From Pseudonocardia phyllosphaerae (GTDB taxonomy: Bacteria > Actinomycetota > Actinomycetes > Mycobacteriales > Pseudonocardiaceae): DNA of 64,000 bases. The notes under the pieces were generated by a model that did not search any database, was not told the DNA's origin, and was given only the letters and a program-made list of their open reading frames with translations. Shown here in pieces: positions 50,583 through 58,792 of the stretch; position 1 is the first letter of the stretch; every line of letters starts with the position of its first letter. The DNA lies in contig NZ_JBKGXS010000003.1 in assembly GCF_046546475.1 (NCBI RefSeq), positions 248,001-312,000 of the forward strand. Reading direction: 5' to 3'. The translations under genes were made by a program, and so were the position numbers.

Positions 50583-51527
50583 ATGCGCGCGCTCGTCACC
50601 GGCGGAGCCGGTTTCATCGGCTCCACCCTGGTCGATTCCCTGCTGGCCCGCGGCGACGACGTCCTCGTCGTCGACGACCTCTCGACCGGGAAGCGGGAGA
50701 ACCTGGACCCCGCGGCCGAGCTCGTCGTGCAGGACATCCGGGACGGCGAGGCCCTCACGAAGATCGTCACCGACTTCCGGCCGGACGCGGTGTTCCACCT
50801 GGCCGCGCAGATCGACGTCCGCACCTCGATGGCCGACCCGGTGCACGACGCGTCGGTGAACGTCCTCGGCACCCTGTCGGTGCTGCAGGCGGCCCGCGCC
50901 GCGGACGTGCGGGCGGTCGTCGTGTGCTCCACCGGCGGCGCGATCTACGGCGACGACGCCCCGCTCCCGACCACCGAGGCCCAGCCGGCCGCGCCGGAGT
51001 CGCCGTACGGGCTGAGCAAGCTGGCCTCGGAGCAGTACACGCGGTTCTTCGTCCGGGCCCACGGGCTGCCCGCGCTGGTGCTGCGTTTCGCCAACGTCTA
51101 CGGGCCGCGCCAGCACCCGGCGGGCGGCGCCGGCGTCGTCTCGCTGTTCTGCGACCGCGCCCGGGCCGGGATCCGCCCGACCGTGTTCGGCGACGGCGGC
51201 CAGACCCGCGACTTCCTCTACGTCGGCGACGTCGCCCGGGCCGCGCTGGCGGCCGCGGACCGGCTGGCCGCGGGCGACCTGGCCGGGGAGACGTTCAACG
51301 TCGGCACCGGGACGGAGTCCTCGATCGTCGAGCTGGCCGCGGAGATCGGCCGGATCGCCGGGCTCACCCCGGAGGAGTTCGCGCCGGTGTTCGAGGCGGC
51401 TCGGGCCGGAGAGATCCGGCGCAGCTGCCTGGATCCGTCGTACGGGATCGCCTCGCTCGGCCTGCCCGCCCCGACGACGCTGGCCGACGGCCTGGCCGAG
51501 ACCTGGGCCTGGCACACCTCGCGCTGA
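50583..51527 (+). CDS. NAD-dependent epimerase, UDP-glucose 4-epimerase-like
   Basis: A 314-residue extended SDR. RALVTGGAGFIGSTLVDSLL is the NAD-binding motif, DAVFHLAAQIDVRTSMADP the usual second block, VVCSTGGAIYGD the serine region, and YGLSKLASEQY the catalytic YxxxK. Members of this GalE group interconvert UDP-glucose and UDP-galactose. With Glf and GlfT2 in the window, supply of UDP-galactose for galactan is the likely role, though epimerisation of other UDP-sugars is possible. GGAAGG lies about 7 nt before the ATG. The stop codon sits inside a 13-bp tandem repeat. Confidence 0.85.
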   Translation: MRALVTGGAGFIGSTLVDSLLARGDDVLVVDDLSTGKRENLDPAAELVVQDIRDGEALTKIVTDFRPDAVFHLAAQIDVRTSMADPVHDASVNVLGTLSVLQAARAADVRAVVVCSTGGAIYGDDAPLPTTEAQPAAPESPYGLSKLASEQYTRFFVRAHGLPALVLRFANVYGPRQHPAGGAGVVSLFCDRARAGIRPTVFGDGGQTRDFLYVGDVARAALAAADRLAAGDLAGETFNVGTGTESSIVELAAEIGRIAGLTPEEFAPVFEAARAGEIRRSCLDPSYGIASLGLPAPTTLADGLAETWAWHTSR

Positions 51528-51572
51528 TCCAGGGCGCTGATCCAGGGCGCTGATCCGGAGGGCCGATCCGGG
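51521..51572. repeat. 13-bp tandem repeat spanning the epimerase stop codon
   Basis: GCGCTGATCCAGG occurs twice perfectly (51521-51533, 51534-51546), then as two diverged copies to 51572. The first copy contains the gene's TGA stop. Confidence 0.75.
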
Positions 51573-51607
51573 GCGCAGCCGTGGACACCACCGGCCCGGG
51601 ACACACG

Positions 51608-51641
51608 TCGGGCCCGGCCCCACGCGGGGAACCGGGCCCGA
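51608..51641. terminator. Strong bidirectional hairpin terminator
   Basis: TCGGGCCCGG/CCGGGCCCGA form a perfect 10-bp outer stem, with an inner CCCC/GGGG stem, an ACGC loop and a two-base bulge. It lies between the convergent epimerase and DPPR synthase genes. Confidence 0.7.
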
Positions 51642-51655
51642 GGGGCGGAGCGTGG

Positions 51656-52699
51656 TCAGCTGTAGACGGCCAGCGTCAGCATCGCGATCCACGCCACCGC
51701 GAGGACCTGCAGCGCACGGTCGCCCAGCGCGATCTCCTCGGGCGCGCCGCCGGTGCCCCGGTCGACGTCCACCGAGTAGCGCAGCACGGCGATCACGAAC
51801 GGCACGATCGACAGCACCGACCAGACGGTGTTGTGGTGCGCCTCGCGGATCTCGAACGCCCACAGGCTGTACGTCATGATCATGACGGTGGCCGAGAGCG
51901 ACCAGATGTAGCGCAGGTAGGACGCGGAGTAGGCCTCCAGCGCCTTGCGGATCTTGGCGCCGGTCTCCTCGGCGATGCGCATCTCCGCGTAGCGCTTGCC
52001 GGCCACCATGAACAGCGAGCCGAAGCCGGTGACCAGCAGGAACCACTGGGACAGCGGGATCGCGGTGGCCACACCACCGGCGATCGAGCGCATCAGGAAC
52101 CCGGACGCGACGATGCAGATGTCGAGCACCGGCTGGTGCTTGAGCCACAGGCAGTACGACAGCTGCACCGCGACGTAGACGGCCAGCACCACGATCAGCT
52201 GCCAGGTCACCGCCACCGAGATGGCGATGGCCCCGGCGAACAGGACCGCGGCCGTCACGAACGCCAGCGGCACCGGCACGATCCCGGCCGCGATCGGGCG
52301 GAAGCGCTTCTTCGGGTGCACCCGGTCGGCCTCGACGTCGAGCGCGTCGTTGACCAGGTAGACACCGGACGCGGCCAGCGAGAACGCGGCGAACGCCAGC
52401 AGACAGTCGATCAGGACGGGCAGGCCGAACAGCCCGCCGCCGACGAACGGTGCGGCGAACACCAGCACGTTCTTGACCCACTGGCGCGGGCGCATCGTCT
52501 TGAGCAGGCCGCGGGCGGTGCGGGCCGGGGTGCGCTCGGCCGCGGGGACCGGCGCGGCCTCGGCCTCGGGTGCGGCGGCGTCGCCGAGGTCGTCGGGGGC
52601 GCCGACGTCGTCCGGCTCGAGCGGCTCGACGGACGGCTCGTCCGCCTGCGCCACCTTCACCGGCTCCTTGTCGGCCTCGGTGCGGTCGGTCCTGGTCAT
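51656..52699 (-). CDS. ubiA: Decaprenyl-phosphate phosphoribosyltransferase (DPPR synthase, UbiA family)
   Basis: 347 residues. About 60 acidic, low-complexity N-terminal residues precede a UbiA-type membrane domain: MRPRQWVKNVLVFAAPFVGG, then the first metal-binding motif NDALDVEADR near residue 117 with HPKKRFRPIAAG, and nine or so helices. It transfers phosphoribose from PRPP to decaprenyl phosphate, the first step to decaprenyl-phospho-arabinose (Rv3806c in M. tuberculosis). The second acidic motif is less obvious. The PAP2 gene ends 4 bp before its ATG, so the two are co-transcribed, as Rv3807c-Rv3806c are. The acidic extension is longer than in mycobacterial enzymes. Confidence 0.92.
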   Translation of the reverse strand: MTRTDRTEADKEPVKVAQADEPSVEPLEPDDVGAPDDLGDAAAPEAEAAPVPAAERTPARTARGLLKTMRPRQWVKNVLVFAAPFVGGGLFGLPVLIDCLLAFAAFSLAASGVYLVNDALDVEADRVHPKKRFRPIAAGIVPVPLAFVTAAVLFAGAIAISVAVTWQLIVVLAVYVAVQLSYCLWLKHQPVLDICIVASGFLMRSIAGGVATAIPLSQWFLLVTGFGSLFMVAGKRYAEMRIAEETGAKIRKALEAYSASYLRYIWSLSATVMIMTYSLWAFEIREAHHNTVWSVLSIVPFVIAVLRYSVDVDRGTGGAPEEIALGDRALQVLAVAWIAMLTLAVYS

Positions 52700-52703
52700 G
52701 CGC

Positions 52704-53327
52704 TCACCCTTCGGGGTCGGGGTGCGAGGAGATGATCCGGCGGGCACCCAGGGCCACGGCGGCGCCGAGCGCGGAGCCGGTGGCGACGTCGCTGGGGTAG
52801 TGGACGCCGAGTACGAGTCGGGACAGTGCCATCAGTCCGGCGGTCGCGGTGCCCGCGACACGGGCCGGCCTGCGGCCGACGAGACCGCCGTAGAGCACGG
52901 CCGCCGCGGTCGTCGAGGTGGCGTGCGAGGACGGGAAGCTCAGCCGGCTCGGCGTCCCGACCAGCACCCGTACCGACGGGTGCTCGGGGCGACGGCGCCG
53001 GACGACGCGCTTCACGCCGATCGAGGCGCCGTGCGCCAGCGCGACCGCGCCTGCCGAGTACAGCCACTCACGACGGCGCTTCCGGTCGACGAGCGCGCCG
53101 ATGGCGCCGATCGCGAGCCAACCGGCCGCGTGCTCGCCGAACAGCGACATGCCGCGCGCCACCCGGACGGTCTCCGGGGTCGCGAGGGCGTCCTGCACGG
53201 TCGCGAGGACGACGACCTCGCCGGTCGCCGGCAGCGTGACGGTCGGGCCGGCGTCGCTGCCGGAACCGCCGGAACCCGCCGGCGGGGTCGGACCGGATCG
53301 GTCCAGAGTGTCTCGATTGTCGGCCAC
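52704..53327 (-). CDS. PAP2 phosphatase, putative decaprenylphosphoryl-5-phosphoribose phosphatase
   Basis: About 207 residues. The three PAP2 motifs are clear: KRVVRRRRPEHPS, FPSSHATS and SRLVLGVHYPSDV. An N-terminal Gly/Pro/Ser-rich segment of about 60 residues is not usual (Rv3807c has about 165 residues in all), so the GTG at 53327 may be upstream of the true start. The enzyme is expected to remove the 5-phosphate from decaprenylphosphoryl-5-phosphoribose, between DPPR synthase and DprE1. It is adjacent to and co-directional with the DPPR synthase gene. Confidence 0.85.
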   Translation of the reverse strand: MADNRDTLDRSGPTPPAGSGGSGSDAGPTVTLPATGEVVVLATVQDALATPETVRVARGMSLFGEHAAGWLAIGAIGALVDRKRRREWLYSAGAVALAHGASIGVKRVVRRRRPEHPSVRVLVGTPSRLSFPSSHATSTTAAAVLYGGLVGRRPARVAGTATAGLMALSRLVLGVHYPSDVATGSALGAAVALGARRIISSHPDPEG

Positions 53328-53536
53328 GGGGGGTGGAGCCTCCAGGCGTGCCGCTGGCACCCGGCTCGTCCCGGGCGATGACAGCCCGTCATGGTACGCG
53401 CGGCCCCCGTGACACCCGGTCCCGGGGCAGCCGTGTCGCGCCCCTGTGAGCTGCCGGTGAACGGGCGTCGAACCCCGCTCGACCAGGAGCTTCGATCTTC
53501 GTTCCGCAGCGGTGCCCCGCCGCGGCGCGTGCCGGC

Positions 53537-54361
53537 TCAGAGCCAGCGTTCGAGAACCTCGGCGAGACCGTCGTGCGTGTGCGGGGTGGTGACCTCGTCG
53601 GCGATCCCGGCGAGCTCGGGGTGCGCGTTGCCCATCGCGACGCCGAGCCCGGCCCAGCGCAGCATCTCCCGGTCGTTGGGCATGTCGCCGAACGCGACGG
53701 TCTCCGCGGCGGTGACCCCGAGGCGCCGGGCGACCTCGGCCAGCCCGGTCGCCTTGGTGACGCCGGGGGCGGACGCCTCGATCAGGCCGGACGGGTGCGA
53801 GAACGTCAGGTCGGCGAGCCCCTCGACCTCGGGCCCGAGACGGCTCATCATCTGCTCGCTGGTCAGCTCCGGGGAGCGGACCAGCAGCTTCGTCGCCGGC
53901 CGGGACAGCAGCTCCTCGCGGGAGGCCGCGCCGCCGTCGTGGGCACCCCAGGCGTGGACGTAGCCGGGTTCGGTGCGGAACTCGTCGGCGCCGCCCTCCG
54001 ACGCGGTCCCGACCCGTTCGACGCCGAGGCCGCAGCCGGGGAACAGGTCGGTCGCGAGCCCGGCGAGGCGGCGCACCGCGTCCGGTGACAGGGTGTGCGC
54101 GTCGAGCACGACGTCGTCGGCGGCGTCGTAGAGGACGGCGCCGTTGGCGCACACGCAGAGCTGCACCAGGCCGTCGGGCAGGGCGGCGGCGACCGGCGGG
54201 ATCCAGCGCGGCGGACGGCCGGTGACCAGGACGAACGACGCCCCGGCCTCGACGAGACGGGTGATGGCCGCGACGGTGCGCGGGGAGACGGCGTCGCGGT
54301 CGTCGAGCAGCGTGCCGTCGACGTCGGTCGCGACCAGCCGGGGCGGTTTCCGGTCGATCAC
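53537..54361 (-). CDS. HAD superfamily (Cof-type) hydrolase
   Basis: 274 residues: motif I LVATDVDGTLLDDRD with the nucleophilic Asp, motif II VTGRPP, a C2B cap domain, motif III lysine in APGVTKATGLAEVARRLG and motif IV VAFGDMPNDREML. Cof-type enzymes dephosphorylate sugar phosphates or cofactors; the substrate is not predictable. In M. tuberculosis a homologue (Rv3813c) lies close to glf-glfT2-ubiA, so proximity to AG genes is conserved. The GTG is 7 nt after a TAGGCT box. A 209-bp spacer to the PAP2 gene contains no recognisable gene. Confidence 0.85.
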   Translation of the reverse strand: MIDRKPPRLVATDVDGTLLDDRDAVSPRTVAAITRLVEAGASFVLVTGRPPRWIPPVAAALPDGLVQLCVCANGAVLYDAADDVVLDAHTLSPDAVRRLAGLATDLFPGCGLGVERVGTASEGGADEFRTEPGYVHAWGAHDGGAASREELLSRPATKLLVRSPELTSEQMMSRLGPEVEGLADLTFSHPSGLIEASAPGVTKATGLAEVARRLGVTAAETVAFGDMPNDREMLRWAGLGVAMGNAHPELAGIADEVTTPHTHDGLAEVLERWL

Positions 54362-54368
54362 GACCGAA

Positions 54369-54374
54369 AGCCTA
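54369..54374 (-). promoter_or_regulatory. Predicted -10 box (TAGGCT) for the HAD hydrolase gene
   Basis: TAGGCT on the minus strand is followed by 7 nt and the GTG start. It lies 28 bp from the divergent TACGCT box of the GT1 gene. Confidence 0.5.
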
Positions 54375-54402
54375 CGTGGCCCCCCGACGGCGCTCCGGCG
54401 GC

Positions 54403-54408
54403 TACGCT
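54403..54408 (+). promoter_or_regulatory. Predicted -10 box (TACGCT) for the GT1 gene
   Basis: TACGCT is followed by 6 nt and the GTG at 54415. The whole divergent spacer is 53 bp, so the two leaderless promoters must interfere or share control. Confidence 0.5.
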
Positions 54409-54414
54409 CTCGGG

Positions 54415-55527
54415 GTGCGCGTTCTGGTGGTCGCCGCTCCGTTGCCGGGGCATCTGACCCCGCTGTTGCCGCTCGCGCACGCCCTCTGGGACTCCGGCCA
54501 CGAGGTGCTGCTCGCCGCGGGCGCGGAGTCCGTCAGCCCCGGTACCGCCGGGCCGCTTCCGTTCATCGACGTCGCCCGCAACGTGCGCGTCGGCCGGGCC
54601 GCCGCACGTTCGGTACTGACCCATCCGGTCGCCGCGCGGGCCGAGCTGGCCGGGCAGGGTTCCGACTCCGGGCTGCGGTCGCTGTTCGGGCCGGTCAACG
54701 AGGAGCTGTCCGACGCGGTGGTGACCGTCGCCGAGCAGTGGGACCCCGACGTCGTGGTGCACGAGCCGCTGGCCGTCGCCGGGGCGATCGCCGCAGCACG
54801 GGCCGGTGTGCCCGCGGTGCTGCACGAGAACGGCCTGCACGACGGCGCGGCACTGTTCCGGGCGGTACTGGACTCGCGCCCGATGGACCGGGCGCGGCGC
54901 CGGCTCGGGGTGACCACGGTGCCGCCACCCGCGGTGATGCTGACGATCGCACCGTCGAGCCTGGTCGGGATCCGCGACGGGCTGCCGGTGCGTCCGGTGC
55001 CGGCCGCGGTCGTGCCGGGTGGCGAGGAGGTGCCCGGCTGGCTGCAGGCGCCGTCCGAGCGGCCCCGGGTCCTGGTGACGCCGGCGGGCGGTCCGGTGCG
55101 CGGGAACCTGCAGTTCTCGGCGTTGCGGGCCGCGGCGGAGCTGGACTGCGAGCTGGTGCTGGTCCGGCCGCATCCGCGGATCGCGCGACGGGCCGGCCCC
55201 GGCGTGAAGATCGTCGGGCGGATCCCGGCGGAGGACCTGCTGGCGACGTGCGCGGCCGTCGCACACGGGGGCAGTGCGCGCAGCGTGCTGGGCGCGCTCG
55301 CGGCCGGGATCCCGCAGCTGGTGCTGCCCGGGCCGGGCGACCGGCGACTCAACGCGCAGCTGGTGGAGGCGCGTGGCGCCGGTATCGCCGGGCCGGTCAC
55401 CGCCGAGTCGCTGGACCGGTTGCTGCACGACGGCGAGCTGGCCGCCGCGGCACGTGAGGTACGTGGGGAGATCGCCGCCATGCCGCCGCCGCAGTCGCGG
55501 GTGGAGGTCGTGACCACGCTGGCGTGA
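54415..55527 (+). CDS. GT1-family (UGT/MGT-like) glycosyltransferase
   Basis: 370 residues with a GT-B fold: VRVLVVAAPLPGHLTPLLPLAHAL, VVVHEPLAVAGAIAAARAGVPAVLH, and the C-terminal donor region AVAHGGSARSVLGALAAGIPQLVLPGPGDRRLNAQLVEARGAG, where HGG...P...GDRRLNA replaces the usual HGG...P...DQ..NA. This type glycosylates small lipophilic acceptors, antibiotics or lipids. The nucleotide-sugar ligand pattern is looser than in macrolide transferases. It is a single leaderless gene divergent from the HAD hydrolase. Confidence 0.82.
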   Translation: MRVLVVAAPLPGHLTPLLPLAHALWDSGHEVLLAAGAESVSPGTAGPLPFIDVARNVRVGRAAARSVLTHPVAARAELAGQGSDSGLRSLFGPVNEELSDAVVTVAEQWDPDVVVHEPLAVAGAIAAARAGVPAVLHENGLHDGAALFRAVLDSRPMDRARRRLGVTTVPPPAVMLTIAPSSLVGIRDGLPVRPVPAAVVPGGEEVPGWLQAPSERPRVLVTPAGGPVRGNLQFSALRAAAELDCELVLVRPHPRIARRAGPGVKIVGRIPAEDLLATCAAVAHGGSARSVLGALAAGIPQLVLPGPGDRRLNAQLVEARGAGIAGPVTAESLDRLLHDGELAAAAREVRGEIAAMPPPQSRVEVVTTLA

Positions 55528-55544
55528 CGGGGCCGCGGCCGTTA

Positions 55545-55624
55545 CTGATCGGATGCCCGGTCTGTCCGGTGCCCGGCGCGTCGGGTCCTCGGTCCGTCCG
55601 GTGCCCGGTCTGTCGGGTGCCCGG
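55545..55624. repeat. 16-bp tandem minisatellite (5 units)
   Basis: Five 16-bp units run from 55545 to 55624; the clearest is TCTGTCCGGTGCCCGG, with TCCGTCCGGTGCCCGG and TCTGTCGGGTGCCCGG close variants. It occupies the spacer between the GT1 gene and the DUF222/HNH gene. The remainder, to 55850, holds no recognisable gene. Confidence 0.75.
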
Positions 55625-55850
55625 CTCGGCGAGGGCCCATGATCGGCGTTCTGCCGGTCTCGCCAGCTGCAGGGCAGCGCGCGTGCCAGTCCGCCTCTGT
55701 GTGAGCACGGCAGAGGACGCGGTCGAGGCCGCGAACCCGACCCAGTAGCCCCTCACGTCCCCGTCATCGTCCGCGCCTGCCCCGTTCAACGGTCGGATCC
55801 CTGCGCCGAATGACCGCAACTTTTACTGGAGAACTGACTGCACACTCCGG

Positions 55851-55856
55851 TAGAAT
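55851..55856 (+). promoter_or_regulatory. Predicted -10 box (TAGAAT) for the DUF222/HNH gene
   Basis: TAGAAT, the most consensus-like -10 in the window, is followed by 7 nt and the in-frame GTG at 55864. Its last base is the first base of the SOS-like box. Confidence 0.6.
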
Positions 55857-55871
55857 CGAACACGTGGTCGA
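55856..55871. promoter_or_regulatory. Near-consensus SOS (LexA) box on the start codon
   Basis: TCGAACACGTGGTCGA matches the actinobacterial SOS palindrome TCGAAC-N4-GTTCGA with one mismatch. It overlaps the -10 box and the GTG start, so LexA binding would block transcription directly. Mycobacterial 13E12 genes are known to carry such boxes. Confidence 0.65.
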
Positions 55872-57558
55872 CACAACGGTCGAAGAGGCACTCGCCGCGC
55901 AGATGCTGCCCGGCGGTGCCCTCGCCGCGCTGTGCGAGGCCACCGCCGCCGTACCCGGCGAGCTGTCGGATCGTGAGTTGCTGAAGACGGTCGAGGCTGC
56001 GGTGCAGCTGGAACGCTGGGCCGGTGCGGTCCGCACCCGCCTGCTCGGCGCCCTGGTCGAACGACACCCACCGGGCAGCACCGCACCCGTCCCCGACGCC
56101 ACCGGCAAGACACCGGTACCGGTGGCCCGCTGGCTACCGTCGCAGGTCGCGATCGCCACCCATCTGACCGAGGAGCAGGCCCGCGGCGAGCTCGGCATGG
56201 CCGAACGCCTCTACCGGGTCCTGCCCGAGACCCTCGCCGAGTGGGAGGCGGGCCGGATCGGGGAACGTGCCGCGGAGGCGATTGCGGAGTCCACCCAGGT
56301 CCTCGACGACGATGCCGCCCGTGCGGTGCAGGCCGCGATCCTTCCAGGTGCCTCCACGATCACCCAGACCCGGCTCCGGGCGCGGTTGCGCACGGCGATC
56401 CACCGCGCCGACCCCGACGGCGCCGCTCGCCGTCATCAGCGGGCGTTCGACGACCGCGAAGTGACGATCAGCCGCAGCGACAACGGCATGGGCTCACTGT
56501 GGTTGTCCGGGTCCGCGGCGCAGACCGAGGCGTCCTGGAACTCTCTGGATCGTCTCGCTCGCTCGTTGGGTACCGAGGATCCGCGGACGTTGGCGCAGCG
56601 CCGCTGCGATCTGGCCCACGAACTGCTGCAGGGCACGGTGACGATCACCGACCTGACCTCGGTGATGACCGCGGTGAGCACTGTGGCCAACAGCCGCCCC
56701 GCGGCCGGCACCGCGACGAGCGCCGGCACCGCGCAGGCCGCCGAGGCAACAACCGGCACGGAGACCACCGCAGCGACCGGCACACAGGCCGGCACAGCGA
56801 CCAACGCAACAACCGGCGTAGCGCTCGACGAGCCGACCCGCGTGGACGCCGAGGTCATCGCCACCGCCGTCGCCGAGATCCTGGCGTGTAAGCCCGACCC
56901 CAACGCCACGATCGGCCGCAAGCCCTTGATCCAGGTCGTGGTCAGCCTCGACACCCTGCTCGGCGGTAGCCGGCCCGGGGAGATCACCGGCCACGGCCCC
57001 ATCTCCGCGACCACCGCCCGCGCCCTCGCCGCCGGTGGTGACTGGAAACGCCTGGTCACCGACCCCGCCACCGGGCAACTCCTCGACTACGGACGCAACA
57101 CCTACCGGCCCCCGGCGAACCTGCACGACCACGTCCACGGCCGCGACGGCACCTGTCGTGGTCCGGACTGCGAACGCCGCATCCGCGACCTCGATCACCA
57201 CCAGGACTGGGGCAAGGACGGCCACACCGTCGAGGACAACCTGTTCGGGTTGTGCCAGCGCCATCACAAGCTCAAGGACGTCACCGGCTGGCACGCACTG
57301 GTGCGCCCCGACGGTGGACTGACCTGGATCAGCCCCGACGGGTACCAGTCGACGACGTATCCGAAGGACTACCGCGTCTTCACCGAGGACACCGTGGTCA
57401 CCGAGGGCGTCGCGGACCGGCGAGTGATCAAACCCGACACCGATACCGGCACCGACGTGTCCAGCGTGCGGACCAGGTTCACTCGCCTCGCGGGCGAAGG
57501 GGAGCTCGCGATCCCGGAACCCCGCGACGGCGACGACGACACCCCCGCACCGTTCTGA
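55864..57558 (+). CDS. DUF222/HNH endonuclease domain protein (13E12-repeat family)
   Basis: 564 residues from the leaderless GTG (582 from an ATG at 55810). The N-terminal DUF222 helical domain includes LLKTVEAAVQLERWAGAVRTRLLGAL and a RWLPSQVAIATHLTEEQARGEL block. The C-terminal HNH motif is CRGPDCERRIRDLDHHQDWG with NLFGLCQRHHKLKD. An Ala/Thr/Gly-rich low-complexity insert lies in the middle (about residues 280-320). In M. tuberculosis this family forms the REP13E12 repeats, where a prophage-like element can integrate. Its exact cutting activity is unproven. No transposase accompanies it. Confidence 0.88.
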   Translation: MVDTTVEEALAAQMLPGGALAALCEATAAVPGELSDRELLKTVEAAVQLERWAGAVRTRLLGALVERHPPGSTAPVPDATGKTPVPVARWLPSQVAIATHLTEEQARGELGMAERLYRVLPETLAEWEAGRIGERAAEAIAESTQVLDDDAARAVQAAILPGASTITQTRLRARLRTAIHRADPDGAARRHQRAFDDREVTISRSDNGMGSLWLSGSAAQTEASWNSLDRLARSLGTEDPRTLAQRRCDLAHELLQGTVTITDLTSVMTAVSTVANSRPAAGTATSAGTAQAAEATTGTETTAATGTQAGTATNATTGVALDEPTRVDAEVIATAVAEILACKPDPNATIGRKPLIQVVVSLDTLLGGSRPGEITGHGPISATTARALAAGGDWKRLVTDPATGQLLDYGRNTYRPPANLHDHVHGRDGTCRGPDCERRIRDLDHHQDWGKDGHTVEDNLFGLCQRHHKLKDVTGWHALVRPDGGLTWISPDGYQSTTYPKDYRVFTEDTVVTEGVADRRVIKPDTDTGTDVSSVRTRFTRLAGEGELAIPEPRDGDDDTPAPF

Positions 57559-57722
57559 CGATCACCGCACGTCATCCGGCCCCCGCCACGTCCGAGGCGG
57601 CCACGCGGGGTGGATACGGGCCGCACGCCCGCTGCGCCCGTCGATGCGGGAGGGCCGGCGGACCCGGCCGGCACCTCGCTGCCCGGCGGGACCAGCTCGC
57701 GGGACCACCCCGGCGGGCGCCC

Positions 57723-57993
57723 GGCGGGACTCAGCCAGCGGTGCCAAACCCGACAGGCCCAGGCCGGCGGGACCGGTCCAGTGGTGCCAACCCGGCAGGA
57801 CCAGCCCGGCAGGACCGGTCCAGCGGGACCAACTCGGCGGGACGAGCCCAGCGGGACCAGCGCAGTAGGAGTAGGACCGAACGCGCGAGATCAGCACGGC
57901 GGGACCGGCCAGGTGCGGCCGGCCGGTGGGACCAGGCAGGCCGGTCGGACCAGACGGGTGGCCAGGCGGGTGGGACCAGGCGGGTGGGACCAG
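57723..57993. repeat. Degenerate minisatellite downstream of the HNH gene
   Basis: Three tandem units of 42-43 bp (57723-57765, 57766-57807, 57808-57849) share blocks such as GGACCGGTCCAG and CCAACCCGGCAGGACC; units 2 and 3 differ at 7 of 42 positions. A second, shorter array has GCGGGTGGGACCAG twice perfectly (57966-57979, 57980-57993). The full spacer 57559-58016 holds no convincing gene, although frames stay open because of the repeats. Confidence 0.7.
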
Positions 57994-58016
57994 GCGGTCC
58001 GGGTAGTCCCGTGCCG

Positions 58017-58670
58017 ATGAGTACCGAGGACACCGGCAACGCCCGGAACATCGTCGCCGCGTTGCTCGACCGCGCCGGAACCACCTACGCCACGGAAGCC
58101 GGTATCACGCTGCGTGACACACCGGCCCCGCTGTACCGGGTCCTGGTGCTCGGCACGCTGCTCTCGACGCGAGTACAGGCGTCCCTGGCCGTCGCGGCAG
58201 CGCACGCCCTGGTCGAGGACGGAATGGGCACACCGGAGAAGATGCGGGACGCGCCCTGGCAGCACCGCGTCGACGCCCTGGACCGGGCGCACTACACCCG
58301 CGTCGACGAGCAGATGGCGACCGCTCTCGGTGACGGAGCGCAACAGCTCCTCGACACCTACGACGGCGACCTCCGCCGCCTCCGCACCGCGGCCGGCGAC
58401 GACGCGGCCCGGATCCGCGACCTGCTCACCGCGTTCCCGCGGGTCGGTCCGACCGGGGCGTCGATCATCACTCGTGAGCTGCAGGCGGTGTGGCCCGAGC
58501 TGCGTCCGGCGCTGGACGGCAAGGCGCTGCAGGGCGCGGAGCGCCTCGGGCTGCCGACCGATCCGGACAAGCTCGCCGGCCTCGTCGACGGCGACGATCT
58601 CGCCCGCTTCGCCGCCGCGCTGACCCGAGTCGGCCTGGACCGTTCCCTGGCCGAGGAGATCGCACCATGA
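58017..58670 (+). CDS. Endonuclease III-like (HhH-GPD) protein without the catalytic lysine
   Basis: 217 residues, all-helical, with the HhH-GPD outline: YRVLVLGTLLSTRVQASLAVAAAHAL matches the first helices of endonuclease III, and LLTAFPRVGPTGASIITRELQAVWP is the helix-hairpin-helix. The usual Lys after the hairpin (GVGRKTA) is replaced (RVGPTGAS), and no Cys cluster for an iron-sulfur centre is present, so it is probably a DNA-binding or altered glycosylase relative. GTG at 58011 and ATG at 58017 are both in frame. It lies between the repeat array and rtcB. Confidence 0.65.
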   Translation: MSTEDTGNARNIVAALLDRAGTTYATEAGITLRDTPAPLYRVLVLGTLLSTRVQASLAVAAAHALVEDGMGTPEKMRDAPWQHRVDALDRAHYTRVDEQMATALGDGAQQLLDTYDGDLRRLRTAAGDDAARIRDLLTAFPRVGPTGASIITRELQAVWPELRPALDGKALQGAERLGLPTDPDKLAGLVDGDDLARFAAALTRVGLDRSLAEEIAP

Positions 58671-58792
58671 TCCACCACGCCGCGGAAGGCCCGGCCGCGA
58701 CCTTGAGCGAGCCGCTCCTCGGACCGTGAAAGTCGGGTGCCCTCCCCCGCGTCCTGGGCAACCATGAACGTCCGCTGATGAAGGAGGCGATC

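Noticed and set aside
57723..57993. Possible CRISPR array
   Set aside because: The repeats are directly tandem with no unique spacers, units are diverged, and no cas gene is present.
55545..58016. Insertion sequence or prophage around the HNH gene
   Set aside because: No transposase, integrase, terminal inverted repeats or target duplication was found; only minisatellites and a DUF222/HNH gene.
57559..58016. Protein-coding extension of the HhH-like gene upstream through the repeats
   Set aside because: The open frame is a by-product of repeats and GC bias; the domain starts at 58017 and the extra residues are low-complexity.
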